Shown piece by piece: positions 18,401 through 28,140 of a stretch of DNA of 64,000 nucleotides. Below the pieces are notes generated by a model, which saw only the letters and a list, made by a program, of their open reading frames with translations, did no database searches and was not told where the DNA came from. The DNA comes from Ferranicluibacter rubi (GTDB taxonomy: Bacteria; Pseudomonadota; Alphaproteobacteria; Rhizobiales; Rhizobiaceae). The stretch is from positions 62,001 to 126,000 of the forward strand of contig NZ_JAANCM010000011.1 in the NCBI RefSeq assembly GCF_011603255.1, written 5' to 3'. Position numbers and translations under genes: made by a program. Every line of letters starts with the position of its first letter. Position 1 is the stretch's first letter.

Positions 18401-19161
18401 GCGGCCGCCTGACCGTCGTCGGCACCGGCCCGGGCGATCCGCGCCAGACGACACCGGAGGCGCTGGAGGCGATCGCTGCGGCCAGCCATTTCTTCGGCTA
18501 CGGACCTTATCTCGACCGCCTCTCGCTGCGCCCAGATCAGGTGCGCGTCGCCTCGGACAATCGCGAAGAGCTCGATCGCGCCAAAGCGGCGCTGACGCAT
18601 GCTGCAGAAGGCGCCGACGTCTGCGTCGTCTCCGGCGGAGATCCGGGCGTCTTCGCGATGGCCGCTGCCGTTTGCGAGGCGATCGACCATGGGCCGGACA
18701 TCTGGCGCGAGATCGACTTTCGCGTGACGCCCGGCGTGACGGCCATGCTGGCGGTTGCCGCCCGGATCGGCGCGCCACTCGGGCACGATTTCTGCGCCAT
18801 TTCGCTCTCGGACAATCTGAAACCCTGGGAGATCATTACCCGGCGGCTGGCGCTGGTGGCGGAGGCCGGGCTCGTCATCGCGCTCTACAATCCCATCAGC
18901 AAGGCGCGGCCGTGGCAGCTCGGCGCTGCCTTCGACGTGTTGCGGCCTATCCTGCCGGCGCAAACGCCCGTGATCTTCGGCCGCGCCGCCGGCCGGCCGG
19001 ACGAGCGGATGCGCGTCATGCCGCTGGCCGAGGCGGATGCGACGGTTGCCGACATGGCAACCTGCGTCATCATCGGCTCGCCGGAAACACGCGTCATCGC
19101 CCGGCCCGGCCGTGGCGATCTGGTCTACACGCCGCGTTTCCTGCCCGGAGCGAGAACGTGA
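18397..19161 (+). CDS. cobJ: precorrin-3B C17-methyltransferase
   Basis: A 254-residue enzyme that methylates C-17 of precorrin-3B and contracts the ring to yield precorrin-4. Motifs are VVGTGPGDPRQTTPEALEAI, VSGGDPGVFAMA and VTPGVTAM, followed by the family block CAISLSDNLKPWEII and ALYNPISKARPWQL. It starts in an ATGA overlap with cobI. Its last 37 bases overlap the end of cobK on the other strand. Confidence 0.95.
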   Translation: MSGRLTVVGTGPGDPRQTTPEALEAIAAASHFFGYGPYLDRLSLRPDQVRVASDNREELDRAKAALTHAAEGADVCVVSGGDPGVFAMAAAVCEAIDHGPDIWREIDFRVTPGVTAMLAVAARIGAPLGHDFCAISLSDNLKPWEIITRRLALVAEAGLVIALYNPISKARPWQLGAAFDVLRPILPAQTPVIFGRAAGRPDERMRVMPLAEADATVADMATCVIIGSPETRVIARPGRGDLVYTPRFLPGART

Positions 19162-19889
19162 TCGATGCGGGCGAGCGCCTCCTCCACCGTGCCGACCGTG
19201 GGCAGCGCAGCCTCGCTCGAGCGTTCGACGAGGATAACGGGTATCTTCAGCGCTCTGGCCGCTGCGATCTTGCCATAGGTGGCACTGCCGCCGCTGTTCT
19301 TGGCGACGATGCAGTCGATGCCGTGCTCCACGAGCAAGGCATGCTCTTCGGTTTCACCAAACGGCCCCGTCGCGAGGATGTAACGAACATCCGGCAGGGT
19401 GAGGGGCGGATCGACGGGATCGACGCTGCGCACGAGATAGGCATGCTGCGGCGAGGCTTCAAACAGTGCTGCCTCCTGTCGGCCGATCGCAAGGAGCACG
19501 CGCCGCGGCGTTTTGCCCAGCGCTGCGACGGCGGCATTCATGCTCTCGACGCAGGTCCAGAGGTCGCCCGGCTGGCGCTCCCAGGGCGGACGGCGAAGGG
19601 CGAAGGCGGGGATGCCGGTTTCCAATGCGGCTTTCGCGGCGTTGTTCGAAATACGGGTCGCAAAGGGATGTGTCGCGTCGATAAGAAGATCGAAGTTTTC
19701 GGCTCTCAGCGTCCGCGCGAGGCCCTCGGCGCCGCCGAAGCCGCCGATGCGTGTAGGGACAGGCTGCGCCATCGGCGCGCTCGTTCGGCCGGCAAGGGAG
19801 AGCACCACGTCGTGCGCAGTCGTGGCCAAGGCACCCGCCAGCACGCGGGCTTCCGTGGTGCCGCCAAGAATAAGGATATGATGGCTCAT
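19125..19889 (-). CDS. cobK: precorrin-6A reductase
   Basis: A 254-residue NADPH enzyme that reduces precorrin-6A to precorrin-6B. The start HHILILGGTTEARVLAGAL is the cofactor-binding region typical of CobK/CbiJ, with DATHPFATRISNNA and IGRQE further in, and the VAKNSGG loop near the C-terminus. It is the only cob gene on the minus strand. Its ATG overlaps the cobL ATG in a shared CATG, so its ribosome site lies inside cobL, and its 3' end overlaps cobJ by 37 bases. Confidence 0.93.
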   Translation of the reverse strand: MSHHILILGGTTEARVLAGALATTAHDVVLSLAGRTSAPMAQPVPTRIGGFGGAEGLARTLRAENFDLLIDATHPFATRISNNAAKAALETGIPAFALRRPPWERQPGDLWTCVESMNAAVAALGKTPRRVLLAIGRQEAALFEASPQHAYLVRSVDPVDPPLTLPDVRYILATGPFGETEEHALLVEHGIDCIVAKNSGGSATYGKIAAARALKIPVILVERSSEAALPTVGTVEEALARIDHVLAPGRKRGV

Positions 19890-21189
19890 GCGTGACGGCG
19901 AAAACGCTTCCCTGACGACGGAACCCTGGCTGACGATCATCGGCCTTGGAGAAGACGGTCTAGCGGGTCTCGGCGAGGAGGCCAAGCAGGCGATCTCCGC
20001 GGCGCGTCTCGTCTTCGGCGGCACGCGGCATCTGGCTCTGGCCGCGCCTCTGATCACGGGGGAAAGCTGCCCCTGGTCGAGCCCGTTCGAGACCGCCATC
20101 GATGTCGTGGTGGCGATGGCCGGCATGCCGGTCGTCGTGCTCGCCTCCGGCGATCCCTTCTTCTTCGGCGTCGGCGTCACCCTGTCGCGCCGCATCGATC
20201 CGGCCCAGATGCGCGTCCTGCCTGCGCCCTCGGCCTTCAGTCTTGCGGCGGCGCGGCTCGGTTGGGCGCTGCAGGATGTCGTCTGCCTGTCGCTGCACGG
20301 CCGGCCGCTCGATTTGATCCGCCCGCATCTGCACGGGGGAACGCGTATTCTAGCGTTGACCTCCGACGGGGACGGGCCGGCGGCCGTTGCCGAACTCATG
20401 CGCAATACCGGCTTCGGCGCCTCCGCCTTCACCGTGCTCGAAGCGATGGGTGGGCCGCAGGAGCGGGTGAGCCTTCATACAGCAGGCGGTTTCGATCTCG
20501 TGGATTGCCATTCCCTCAATGTCTGCGCCATCGAGGTGGTCGCTGGGGCGAATGCGCGGGTTCTTGGACTGTCCCCCGGGCTTCCCGATGATCTGTTCGA
20601 TCATGACGGGCAGATCACCAAGCGGGAGGTTCGGGCGCTGACGCTCTCGGCGTTGTCTCCACGGCGTAGCGAATGGCTTTGGGATATCGGCGCGGGTGCC
20701 GGGTCCATCGCGATCGAGTGGATGCTGGCCGATCCATCGCTGCGCGCTGTCGCCATAGAAGCGCACCCGGAGCGGGCGGCGCGGATTGCGCGCAATGCCC
20801 AGGCCTTCGGCGTGCCTGACCTTCGCGTCGTGGAAGATGCCGCGCCACAGGCGCTGGCTGGTCTTGCCGGGGAACGCCGGCCCGATGCAATCTTCGTTGG
20901 TGGCGGCGGTACCGTGCCCCGTGTGATGGATGCGGCGCTTGCAGCCCTGCGGCCCGGCGGGCGGCTGGTCGCGAATGCGGTGACGACGGAGATGGAAGCG
21001 GTGCTGCTCGCCGCTCACGCCGCCCATGGCGGTAGCCTGACCCGAATCGACATCGCCCGTGCATCACCTGTGGGCACGATGACGGGCTGGCGCCCGGCCA
21101 TGCCGGTGACGCAGTGGGCTTGGACCAAGCCGCTGCAAGACGACACCGGCGAAGACGTACACGACCGCACGCAGGGAGAGCCGGCATGA
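19888..21189 (+). CDS. cobL: precorrin-6Y C5,15-methyltransferase (decarboxylating)
   Basis: A 433-residue two-domain enzyme. The N-terminal half (CbiE-like, residues about 10-205) methylates C-5 and starts with [16 protein letters not shown]. The C-terminal half (CbiT-like, about 220-415) methylates C-15 and decarboxylates; its SAM loop is [14 protein letters not shown]. Together they turn precorrin-6B into precorrin-8X. The ATG at 19888 shares bases with the cobK start on the other strand, so any promoter or ribosome site must be inside cobK. The stop overlaps cobM. Confidence 0.95.
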   Translation: MRDGENASLTTEPWLTIIGLGEDGLAGLGEEAKQAISAARLVFGGTRHLALAAPLITGESCPWSSPFETAIDVVVAMAGMPVVVLASGDPFFFGVGVTLSRRIDPAQMRVLPAPSAFSLAAARLGWALQDVVCLSLHGRPLDLIRPHLHGGTRILALTSDGDGPAAVAELMRNTGFGASAFTVLEAMGGPQERVSLHTAGGFDLVDCHSLNVCAIEVVAGANARVLGLSPGLPDDLFDHDGQITKREVRALTLSALSPRRSEWLWDIGAGAGSIAIEWMLADPSLRAVAIEAHPERAARIARNAQAFGVPDLRVVEDAAPQALAGLAGERRPDAIFVGGGGTVPRVMDAALAALRPGGRLVANAVTTEMEAVLLAAHAAHGGSLTRIDIARASPVGTMTGWRPAMPVTQWAWTKPLQDDTGEDVHDRTQGEPA

Positions 21190-21950
21190 CCGTTCATTTT
21201 ATCGGTGCCGGTCCGGGTGCTGCCGATCTCATCACCGTGCGCGGGCGCGATCTGATCGCGGCCTCGCCTGTCTGCCTGTTTGCCGGCTCCATCGTATCGC
21301 GCGACCTGCTCGGCTATTGCCCGCCGGGTGCCCGGATCGTAGACACGGCTCCCTTGTCGCTGGACGAGATCGAGGCGGAATATGTGCGGGCGGAGGCTGG
21401 TGGCGAGGATGTGGCGCGGCTGCATTCCGGCGATCTCTCCGTCTGGAGTGCGGTGGCCGAGCAGGTGCGGCGGCTGGAGGCACATGGTATCGCCTATACG
21501 ATGACGCCCGGGGTGCCGGCTTTTGCGGCGGCGGCGGCGGCACTTGGGCGTGAACTGACCTTGCCGGCGCTGGCGCAGAGCCTCGTGCTCACGCGGGTTT
21601 CCGGTCGTGCCTCGCCCATGCCGAATGCGGAGACGCTGGCCAATTTCGGCGCGACGGGTGCGACGCTCGCCATTCACCTTGCCATTCACGCGCTGCCGCA
21701 GATCGTCGCCGAGCTCACCCCGCTCTATGGCGCCGACTGCCCGGTGGCCATCGTCGTCAAGGCGTCGTGGCCGGACGAGCGGGTGGTGCGCGGTACGCTG
21801 GAGGATATCGAGGCGCGTGTAGCGGAAAACCCGATCGAGCGGACGGCGCTGATCTTCGTCGGGCGGACGCTCACGGCCGACGGGTTCCGCGAGAGTGCGC
21901 TTTACGATGCGGGTTACCAGCGGCGGTTCCGCGGGCGCGACGGGCTTTAG
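21186..21950 (+). CDS. cobM: precorrin-4 C11-methyltransferase
   Basis: A 254-residue SAM methyltransferase acting on C-11 of precorrin-4. Family motifs are [16 protein letters not shown] at the N-terminus, the [12 protein letters not shown] block and [13 protein letters not shown]. The ATG at 21186 overlaps the cobL stop (ATGA); the open frame goes further upstream into cobL but without match. It ends the cluster and overlaps the convergent phaG stop by four bases. No cobE lies between cobL and cobM. Confidence 0.95.
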   Translation: MTVHFIGAGPGAADLITVRGRDLIAASPVCLFAGSIVSRDLLGYCPPGARIVDTAPLSLDEIEAEYVRAEAGGEDVARLHSGDLSVWSAVAEQVRRLEAHGIAYTMTPGVPAFAAAAAALGRELTLPALAQSLVLTRVSGRASPMPNAETLANFGATGATLAIHLAIHALPQIVAELTPLYGADCPVAIVVKASWPDERVVRGTLEDIEARVAENPIERTALIFVGRTLTADGFRESALYDAGYQRRFRGRDGL

Positions 21951-22324
21951 ATGTCGATGCCCGGATCGGCTTTTGCCGTTTCCGTCTTGCGCGGGACGTC
22001 CGCGCTCTTTTCCGCACGGTCGCGATAGAGCGCGGACTGGCCGAGCAGCATTAGCGTGACCGGCGTGGTCACGATCATGAAGATCACGATGAGGACTTCA
22101 TGCACGATCCAGCGGTTCTGGAGTACGGCGAAGGCGAGCATCGAGGACATGGCGATCAGCAGGACACCGCCGCTGGTGCAGAGCGTCGGCGCGTGCAGGC
22201 GCTCGTAGAAGCTCGGGAAGCGGACGAGCCCTATGGCGCCGGCCAGCGTGATGGCGGCGCCCGACAGCAGGAGCAGGCAGACGGGGATGGCGGCCCAGAC
22301 CGGCAGATCGACCAGAAATGTCAT
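21947..22324 (-). CDS. phaG: cation/H+ antiporter subunit G
   Basis: A 125-residue subunit of the multi-protein Mrp/Mnh/Pha antiporter with three helices. The segment [18 protein letters not shown] is the family hallmark. A polar tail of about 25 residues follows the last helix. It is last in the operon; its ATG overlaps the phaF stop by four bases. The complex exchanges Na+ or K+ for protons at the inner membrane. Confidence 0.93.
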   Translation of the reverse strand: MTFLVDLPVWAAIPVCLLLLSGAAITLAGAIGLVRFPSFYERLHAPTLCTSGGVLLIAMSSMLAFAVLQNRWIVHEVLIVIFMIVTTPVTLMLLGQSALYRDRAEKSADVPRKTETAKADPGIDI

Positions 22325-22602
22325 TCGATCACCTCGCCGCGCATCAGGAACTTGGCAAAGGCTATGGTCGAAACGAAGCCGAGCATGGCGATCGTCAGAG
22401 CGGCTTCAAAATAGAGCACGTTGGCCGTGCGGATGCCGAAGGTCAGCAGCAGCAGCATGCCGGTGATATAGACCGTATCGAGCCCGAGAATGCGATCCTG
22501 TGCCCGCGGCCCTTTGGCGACGCGGTAGAGCGCGCAGATCATGGCAAGGCCGATCATGATCTGCGAGATCAGTACCGACCAGATGATGAGAAGTTCGGTC
22601 AT
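22321..22602 (-). CDS. phaF: cation/H+ antiporter subunit F
   Basis: A 93-residue protein with three helices and the MrpF motif RVAKGPRAQDRILGLDT in the loop after the first helix. Small integral subunit of the Pha/Mrp complex. It overlaps phaE and phaG by four bases on each side. Confidence 0.93.
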   Translation of the reverse strand: MTELLIIWSVLISQIMIGLAMICALYRVAKGPRAQDRILGLDTVYITGMLLLLTFGIRTANVLYFEAALTIAMLGFVSTIAFAKFLMRGEVIE

Positions 22603-23087
22603 TCGAAGATCTCCTTGAGAAGCCGCTCGTAACGGTTGGTGACGATGGACTGCCAGTCCTTGCCGTCGGCCGTGTCGAGCACGTGAATGAGGAGCATGCG
22701 GGTCTGGCGATCATATTCGAGCCAGGCGGTGCCGGGCGTGGTCGTGAGGATGCAGGCGAGCAACGCGAGGGCGTTGTCGTCCTTCAGCGTCAGTTCCAGC
22801 ATGACGAAGGCTGACTGGACGGGCGGCTTGCGACGCGAGAGGACGGCGCCGAGCACCGCGACGTTGGATTGCGCGATATCCTTGATCACGGTGCCTGCCA
22901 GACGGAGCGCGGCGCCCGGCCGGCGCAGGCGCGACTTGCTCGGCTCCAGATTGACCATGGCCCAGGAAAGGGACACGGACAGGATGGTGCCCAGCACGAT
23001 CTGTCCCGGCGACACCGACTGGTTGACGAGCAGCCAGAAGCCGAGAAGCAGGAGCGACAGAAGCGGATAGGGGAACCAGTAGCGCAT
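22599..23087 (-). CDS. phaE: cation/H+ antiporter subunit E
   Basis: A 162-residue subunit: two N-terminal helices (residues about 5-45) then a soluble domain with SPGQIVLG and the TPGTAWLEYD block seen in MrpE. The ATG at 23087 shares its A with the phaD stop (TGATG), which sets the start; the longer open frame upstream is antisense noise inside phaD. Confidence 0.92.
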   Translation of the reverse strand: MRYWFPYPLLSLLLLGFWLLVNQSVSPGQIVLGTILSVSLSWAMVNLEPSKSRLRRPGAALRLAGTVIKDIAQSNVAVLGAVLSRRKPPVQSAFVMLELTLKDDNALALLACILTTTPGTAWLEYDRQTRMLLIHVLDTADGKDWQSIVTNRYERLLKEIFE

Positions 23088-24700
23088 CACGATCCCCCGT
23101 GGGAAACGACCGGCACGGCATCGCGCACGCTGCCGATGTAGATCTGCGGCTGCGACAGGGCCGTTGCCGTATCCTGGAGATAGCGCAGCGCGTGACCGGA
23201 CTGCAAAGTCAGGAAGCCGCAGGCGGCGAGAAGCACGAGCACGGGCGTGATCTCGATCAGCCGGACGCGGGGCACGGTGCCCTCGATCGAATTCCAGAAG
23301 GTGCGGATGCCGACCCGGTTGAGCGCGATTAGCGCTGCAAGGCCCGAGAGGATGAGCAGCGCTACGAAGGTCCACTGCGCCGCCGTGATGGGGGCGTTTT
23401 CGCCGAGGCTCGCAAACAGCCCGTGTAGGATCGCGAACTTGGCGACGAAGCCCGACAGGGGCGGCAGGCCCGCCATCAGCATGGTGCAGGCGACGAAGCA
23501 GATGCCGAGCACGGCCATGGTGCCGGGCACGGCCGCGCCGACTTCCTTCTCGGCCTCGTCGTCATCGCCGTCGCCATAGGCTTCCATCGTGACCGCGAGA
23601 ACGTCGGCGCCCGCGTCTCTGGCGCGCTCCACGAGGTCGATGAGCAGGAAGAAAGCGCAGATGCCGAGCGTGGACGAGATCAGATAGAACAGTGTGCCAG
23701 GAATGACGCCGGTGATGCCGAGGCCGATGGCGGCCATCAGCGAGCCGGACGAGATCAGCACGTAGTAGCTCGCAAGCCGGCCCATCGCCTGCGACGCCAT
23801 GACGCCGATCGTGCCGAAGGTGACGGTGAGCAGGCCGCCATAGAGGAGGACGCCCTGTCCGAAGCCTGCGGAGGTGCCGGCCTCATTGCCAAAAAGAAGG
23901 AGCGACAGGCGGAGCAGGATATAGACACCGACCTTGGTGAGGATGGCGAACATCGCCGCGACGGGTGGCGTTGCCGCGGAATAGGCTTGGGGCAGCCAGA
24001 AGCCGAGTGGCCACATGCCCGCTTTCACGAGAAATGCGACGCCGAGAACGGCAGCGCCGGCCTCCAGCAGCATGCGGTTCTCGGCACTCAGATCCGGAAT
24101 GCGCAGAGCGAGATCGGCCATGTTGAGCGTGCCGGATGCCCCGTAGATCAGGCTGACGCCGATAAGGAACAGCGACGAGGCGGCGAGATTGATGGCGATG
24201 TAATGCAGGCCCGCCTTGACGCGCACGGGGCCGGATCCGTGCAGCATCAGGCCGTAGGATGCGGCCAGCATGATCTCGAAGAAGACGAACAGGTTGAACA
24301 GGTCGCCCGTCAGAAACGCGCCGTTGACCCCGACCAGCATGAACTGGAACAGCGTGTGGAAATGGGGACCGGCCTTGTGCCAGCGCGCCATGGAGAACAT
24401 CTGGGCGCAGAGCGCCATCAGCGTCGTCAGCGTGATCATCATCGCCGAAAGGCGATCGACGACGAGGACGATGCCATAGGGGGCAGCCCAGTTGCCGAGT
24501 TGGTAGACGAGCGAGCCATTGTCCTGCGCCGTGGCGGAGGCGATCATCAAGGCCGTGCCGGTGAGCAGCAACACGAGCGTCGCACCGAAGCTCAAGCTAC
24601 CTTTCAATATTCGCCGGCGCTCGTCGATCGGGATCAGAGCCGCAGCGGTGACGAAGGGCAGGAGGATCGGCAGGATGATCAGGTGTCCGAGCCAGTTCAT
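23087..24700 (-). CDS. phaD: cation/H+ antiporter subunit D
   Basis: A 537-residue membrane protein of the NADH-quinone oxidoreductase ND2/ND4/ND5 (proton-pumping) family, with about 14 helices and the conserved NLFVFFEIMLAASYGLM region whose glutamate lies in the ion path. There is an unusual acidic stretch, YGDGDDDEAEKEVG, in a loop at about residues 375-388. GGGAGG precedes the ATG, which also overlaps the phaC stop. Confidence 0.94.
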   Translation of the reverse strand: MNWLGHLIILPILLPFVTAAALIPIDERRRILKGSLSFGATLVLLLTGTALMIASATAQDNGSLVYQLGNWAAPYGIVLVVDRLSAMMITLTTLMALCAQMFSMARWHKAGPHFHTLFQFMLVGVNGAFLTGDLFNLFVFFEIMLAASYGLMLHGSGPVRVKAGLHYIAINLAASSLFLIGVSLIYGASGTLNMADLALRIPDLSAENRMLLEAGAAVLGVAFLVKAGMWPLGFWLPQAYSAATPPVAAMFAILTKVGVYILLRLSLLLFGNEAGTSAGFGQGVLLYGGLLTVTFGTIGVMASQAMGRLASYYVLISSGSLMAAIGLGITGVIPGTLFYLISSTLGICAFFLLIDLVERARDAGADVLAVTMEAYGDGDDDEAEKEVGAAVPGTMAVLGICFVACTMLMAGLPPLSGFVAKFAILHGLFASLGENAPITAAQWTFVALLILSGLAALIALNRVGIRTFWNSIEGTVPRVRLIEITPVLVLLAACGFLTLQSGHALRYLQDTATALSQPQIYIGSVRDAVPVVSHGGS

Positions 24701-25038
24701 CGCTCTTCCCTCCCATCCACATGGTCGTTGCCGGTAAAGCCGCGCGAGGCGAGCAGCACCACGAGGAAAAGTGCGGTCATGGCAAAGCCGATGACGATGG
24801 CGGTGAGCACCAGCGCCTGCGGCAGCGGATCGGTATGGGTGAGGAACCCGCCGGCCACGCCCTTTTCGAGCACCGGAGGCGCGTTAAGCCGCAGGCGTCC
24901 CATGCCGAAGATGAAGAGGTTGACCGCATAGGACAGCAGCGCCAGCCCGACGACGACCTGATAGGTTCGCGGACGGAAGAGGAGCCAGATGCCGGAGCCC
25001 GCGAAGACGCCGATGCCGGCGGACAGAACGAGTTCCAT
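24697..25038 (-). CDS. phaC: cation/H+ antiporter subunit C
   Basis: A 113-residue NuoK-like subunit with three helices. LALLSYAVNLFIFGMGRL and the DPLPQALVLTAIVIGFAMTA block are typical of MrpC. Its ATG shares one base with the phaAB stop, and its stop overlaps phaD. The symbol phaC is used in the antiporter sense, not for PHB synthase. Confidence 0.93.
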   Translation of the reverse strand: MELVLSAGIGVFAGSGIWLLFRPRTYQVVVGLALLSYAVNLFIFGMGRLRLNAPPVLEKGVAGGFLTHTDPLPQALVLTAIVIGFAMTALFLVVLLASRGFTGNDHVDGREER

Positions 25039-27968
25039 CAGTTCTTCTCCTTTCCGGACAGTTTGACGCTGCGCATATGGGCGCGCGGCGAGCGGACGGA
25101 CTGGTGGGCAAGCGCGATCAGGATCAGTACGGTGGCGCCAGTCACGAGCGAGAAGACGCCGAGATCGAACAGGATGGCGCTGGCGAGCGGCATCTCGCCG
25201 ATCAGCGGCAGGTCCGCATAGCGCGAATGCGTGGTGAGAAAGGGATAGCCGAACATCCAGGATCCGAGCCCCGTGGCGGTGGAGACCAGAAGGCCGACGC
25301 TGATCCAGCGCAGCGGATGGATGCGCAGCCGCTCCTCAACCCAGCGCGTGCCGCTGCTCATATATTGCAGGATGAAGCCGATGGAGAGGGCGATGCCTGC
25401 CGCAAAGCCGCCGCCCGGCAGGTCGTGACCGCGGAAGAACAGGAAGGCTGCGAACATGCCGATGACGGGGAAGAGCCAGCGCATGATGACCGAGGGGATG
25501 TGCAGATATTCGGCCACGCTCTCCCCGGTTTCGCGCTCGGGGTGGCGCGCATCGAACGCATTCTGGACGCGCTGCTGTTCCGGACGCTCGAGGCTTTCGG
25601 CCGCCGGGCGGAAGCGCAGGAGCAGCGAGAACACGGTGAGCGCGACGATGGCGAGCACCGCGATTTCACCGAACGTATCGAACCCGCGGAAGTCGACGAG
25701 GATCACGTTGACCACATTGGTGCCGCCGCCTTCGGAATAGGCACGCTCCAGGAAGTAGCTGGAGATCGTCTCCGGCATCGGCCGCGTCATGACCGTGTAG
25801 GAGATCAGCATCAGGCCGACCCCAGCGGTGACCGCGACCACCAGATCGCGAAGGCGGCGCATGCGCACGCCGACGGACATGGCGGCGGCGTCGCCCTTCT
25901 CGAAGCGCTTGGGAAGCCAGCGCAGGCCGAGGAGAATGAGAACCGTGGTGACGATTTCGACCAGAAGCTGGGTGACGGCCAAATCCGGTGCCGACAGCCA
26001 GACGAAGGTGATGCAGGTGACGAGGCCCGCGCCGCCGAGAAGAACGAGGGCCGCGAGACGGTGGAACTTCGCCTGGTAGGCCGCGCCGACGGCGCAGGCC
26101 ATACCGATCAGCCAGAGAATGGCGAAGACCGGATCTATGCCGCGGAAAGCGAAGTCGGTAGGCTGGAAGCGGCCCCATAAAAGGGGCGCGGCCGTTGCGG
26201 CAATGGCTGTGAAGATGAGGATGCGCATCTGCGGCTGGAGACGCCGCGTGCCGGCCTTCATCTCCACCATGCGTGCCCATTTCCAGGAGATGGTGACGAG
26301 AATGCGCTCGAAGATGCGCTGGCCCTGCAGCCTGCGGAAATAGGGCGGGCCCTCGACGCTGGTGGCAAGATAGGGCCGCATGACGACATAGAGCAGGATG
26401 CCGGCCACGAGCGCGAAGAGGCTCATGAAAAAGGGCAGGTTCCACCCGTGCCAGACGGCAAGGCTGTAGACCGGCGTCGCATCGCGCAGCACGGAGACCA
26501 CGGCCGTGTGCAGCAGCGGCCCGATGGTGAGGCTCGGCACGATGCCGATCACGAGGCAGGCGAGCACGAGGAAGCCGATCGGCGCGATCATCCAGGGCGG
26601 CGGCTCATGCGGCTCGCTCGGCAGGTCGTGCGGCTTCGGGCCGAAGAAGACGGTGTAGATGAAGCGGAGCGAGTAGGTGACGGCAAAGAGGCTCGCTAGC
26701 GTCGCCACATAGGGCGTCAGCGTGTCGAGAAGGTTGACCCGGTGCGTTTCGATGGCTTCCGCAAAGAACATTTCCTTGGAGAGGAAGCCGTTGAGGAGTG
26801 GCACGCCCGCCATGGAGGCGCTCGCGACCATGGCGAGCGTGGCGGTTATCGGCATGTATCGAAACAGCCCGCTGAGGCGCCGCATGTCGCGGGTTCCGGT
26901 CTCGTGATCGATGATGCCGGCTGCCATGAACAGCGATGCCTTGAAGGTCGCGTGGTTCATGGTGTGGAAGATCGCGGCAACGGCGGCCAGCGGACTGCCG
27001 AGGCTGAGGAGAACGGTGATGAGACCGAGATGGCTGATGGTGGAGTAGGCGAGCAAGCCCTTGAGGTCCTGCTGGAAGATAGCGAAGTAGGCACTGAGCA
27101 GCAGCGTCGAGAGGCCGGCAAGGCCGACCAGCCAGAACCAGGCATCGGTGCCTGCCATGACCGGCCAGAACCGGGTGAGGAGGAAGACGCCAGCCTTGAC
27201 CAGCGTGGCCGAATGGAGAAAGGCGGAGACCGGCGTGGGGGCCGCCATGGCCTGCGGCAGCCAGAAGTGGAACGGAAACTGCGCGCTCTTGGTCAAAGCA
27301 CCGACGAGCACCAGAACGAGGATCGGCACATAGAGCGGATGGTCTCGGATCGTATCGCCGGAGGCCAGCACCACGTCGAGATCATAGCTGCCGACGACAT
27401 GGCCGACGAGCAGCAGGCCGACGAAGAGGCAGAGCCCGCCGGTGCCCGTGACGGTCAGCGCCATGCGGGCGCCGTCTCGCGCATTGGCATTGTGATACCA
27501 GTAGCCGATCAGCAGGAAGGAGATGATGCTCGTCAGCTCCCAGAAGATCGAGAGGAGGATGAGATTGCCCGAGAGCACGAGGCCGAGCATGGCACCCATA
27601 AAGGCGAGGAACATCGAGAAGAAGCGCGGAACCGGATCTTCCGCCGACATGTAGTAGCGCGCATAGACCACGACCAGCAGCGCGATGGCGCTGATCAGGG
27701 CCGAAAATAGCCAGGAGAAGCCATCCATGCGCAGCGTAAAATTCAGGCCGAACTGCGGAATCCAGGCGATATCGGTGCGCAGCACGCGGCCTTCGATCAC
27801 GAAGACATAGAGCGACGTGGTGATCGCCAGACACAGGAAGGCAATCGTGCCCGAAAGCCAGGCGGCCAGCGTGCTTCGGTCGCTCGGCAGGCTGATGGCG
27901 ATGAGGCTTCCCACGAACGGCGTGAGCACGAGCAACAGCAACAGGGTTTGCGCGATCTCTATGGTCAT
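25038..27968 (-). CDS. phaAB: fused cation/H+ antiporter subunits A and B
   Basis: A 976-residue protein joining MrpA (residues about 1-770, some 20 helices, NuoL-like with FWELTSIISFLLIGYW and the LTKSAQFPFHFWLPQAM block) and MrpB (about 830-970, with FRGHDLPGGGFAAGIALSIG). This fusion defines the group 2 type of mrp operon, known in rhizobia as pha. The A part carries the main proton path. It opens a six-gene operon in which every junction overlaps by one to four bases. GGGGA stands before the ATG. The 5' leader is structured (see 28141-28300). Confidence 0.95.
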   Translation of the reverse strand: MTIEIAQTLLLLLVLTPFVGSLIAISLPSDRSTLAAWLSGTIAFLCLAITTSLYVFVIEGRVLRTDIAWIPQFGLNFTLRMDGFSWLFSALISAIALLVVVYARYYMSAEDPVPRFFSMFLAFMGAMLGLVLSGNLILLSIFWELTSIISFLLIGYWYHNANARDGARMALTVTGTGGLCLFVGLLLVGHVVGSYDLDVVLASGDTIRDHPLYVPILVLVLVGALTKSAQFPFHFWLPQAMAAPTPVSAFLHSATLVKAGVFLLTRFWPVMAGTDAWFWLVGLAGLSTLLLSAYFAIFQQDLKGLLAYSTISHLGLITVLLSLGSPLAAVAAIFHTMNHATFKASLFMAAGIIDHETGTRDMRRLSGLFRYMPITATLAMVASASMAGVPLLNGFLSKEMFFAEAIETHRVNLLDTLTPYVATLASLFAVTYSLRFIYTVFFGPKPHDLPSEPHEPPPWMIAPIGFLVLACLVIGIVPSLTIGPLLHTAVVSVLRDATPVYSLAVWHGWNLPFFMSLFALVAGILLYVVMRPYLATSVEGPPYFRRLQGQRIFERILVTISWKWARMVEMKAGTRRLQPQMRILIFTAIAATAAPLLWGRFQPTDFAFRGIDPVFAILWLIGMACAVGAAYQAKFHRLAALVLLGGAGLVTCITFVWLSAPDLAVTQLLVEIVTTVLILLGLRWLPKRFEKGDAAAMSVGVRMRRLRDLVVAVTAGVGLMLISYTVMTRPMPETISSYFLERAYSEGGGTNVVNVILVDFRGFDTFGEIAVLAIVALTVFSLLLRFRPAAESLERPEQQRVQNAFDARHPERETGESVAEYLHIPSVIMRWLFPVIGMFAAFLFFRGHDLPGGGFAAGIALSIGFILQYMSSGTRWVEERLRIHPLRWISVGLLVSTATGLGSWMFGYPFLTTHSRYADLPLIGEMPLASAILFDLGVFSLVTGATVLILIALAHQSVRSPRAHMRSVKLSGKEKN

Positions 27969-28140
27969 TTCCCCAGTTTGATCGTTACGATGTCAGCTTC
28001 CTCGCGCCGGCCTCTGCGCGATGCAGCGGTGGACGAAGCCTTCGGGGCCGGGTGGCATGAAGGGTCGGCGCGAGCGAACGCCGCGCGACACGCCGGAAAT
28101 TTATGCCGGTATTCCGCCGCGATGCCAACCCGCGAAAGTG

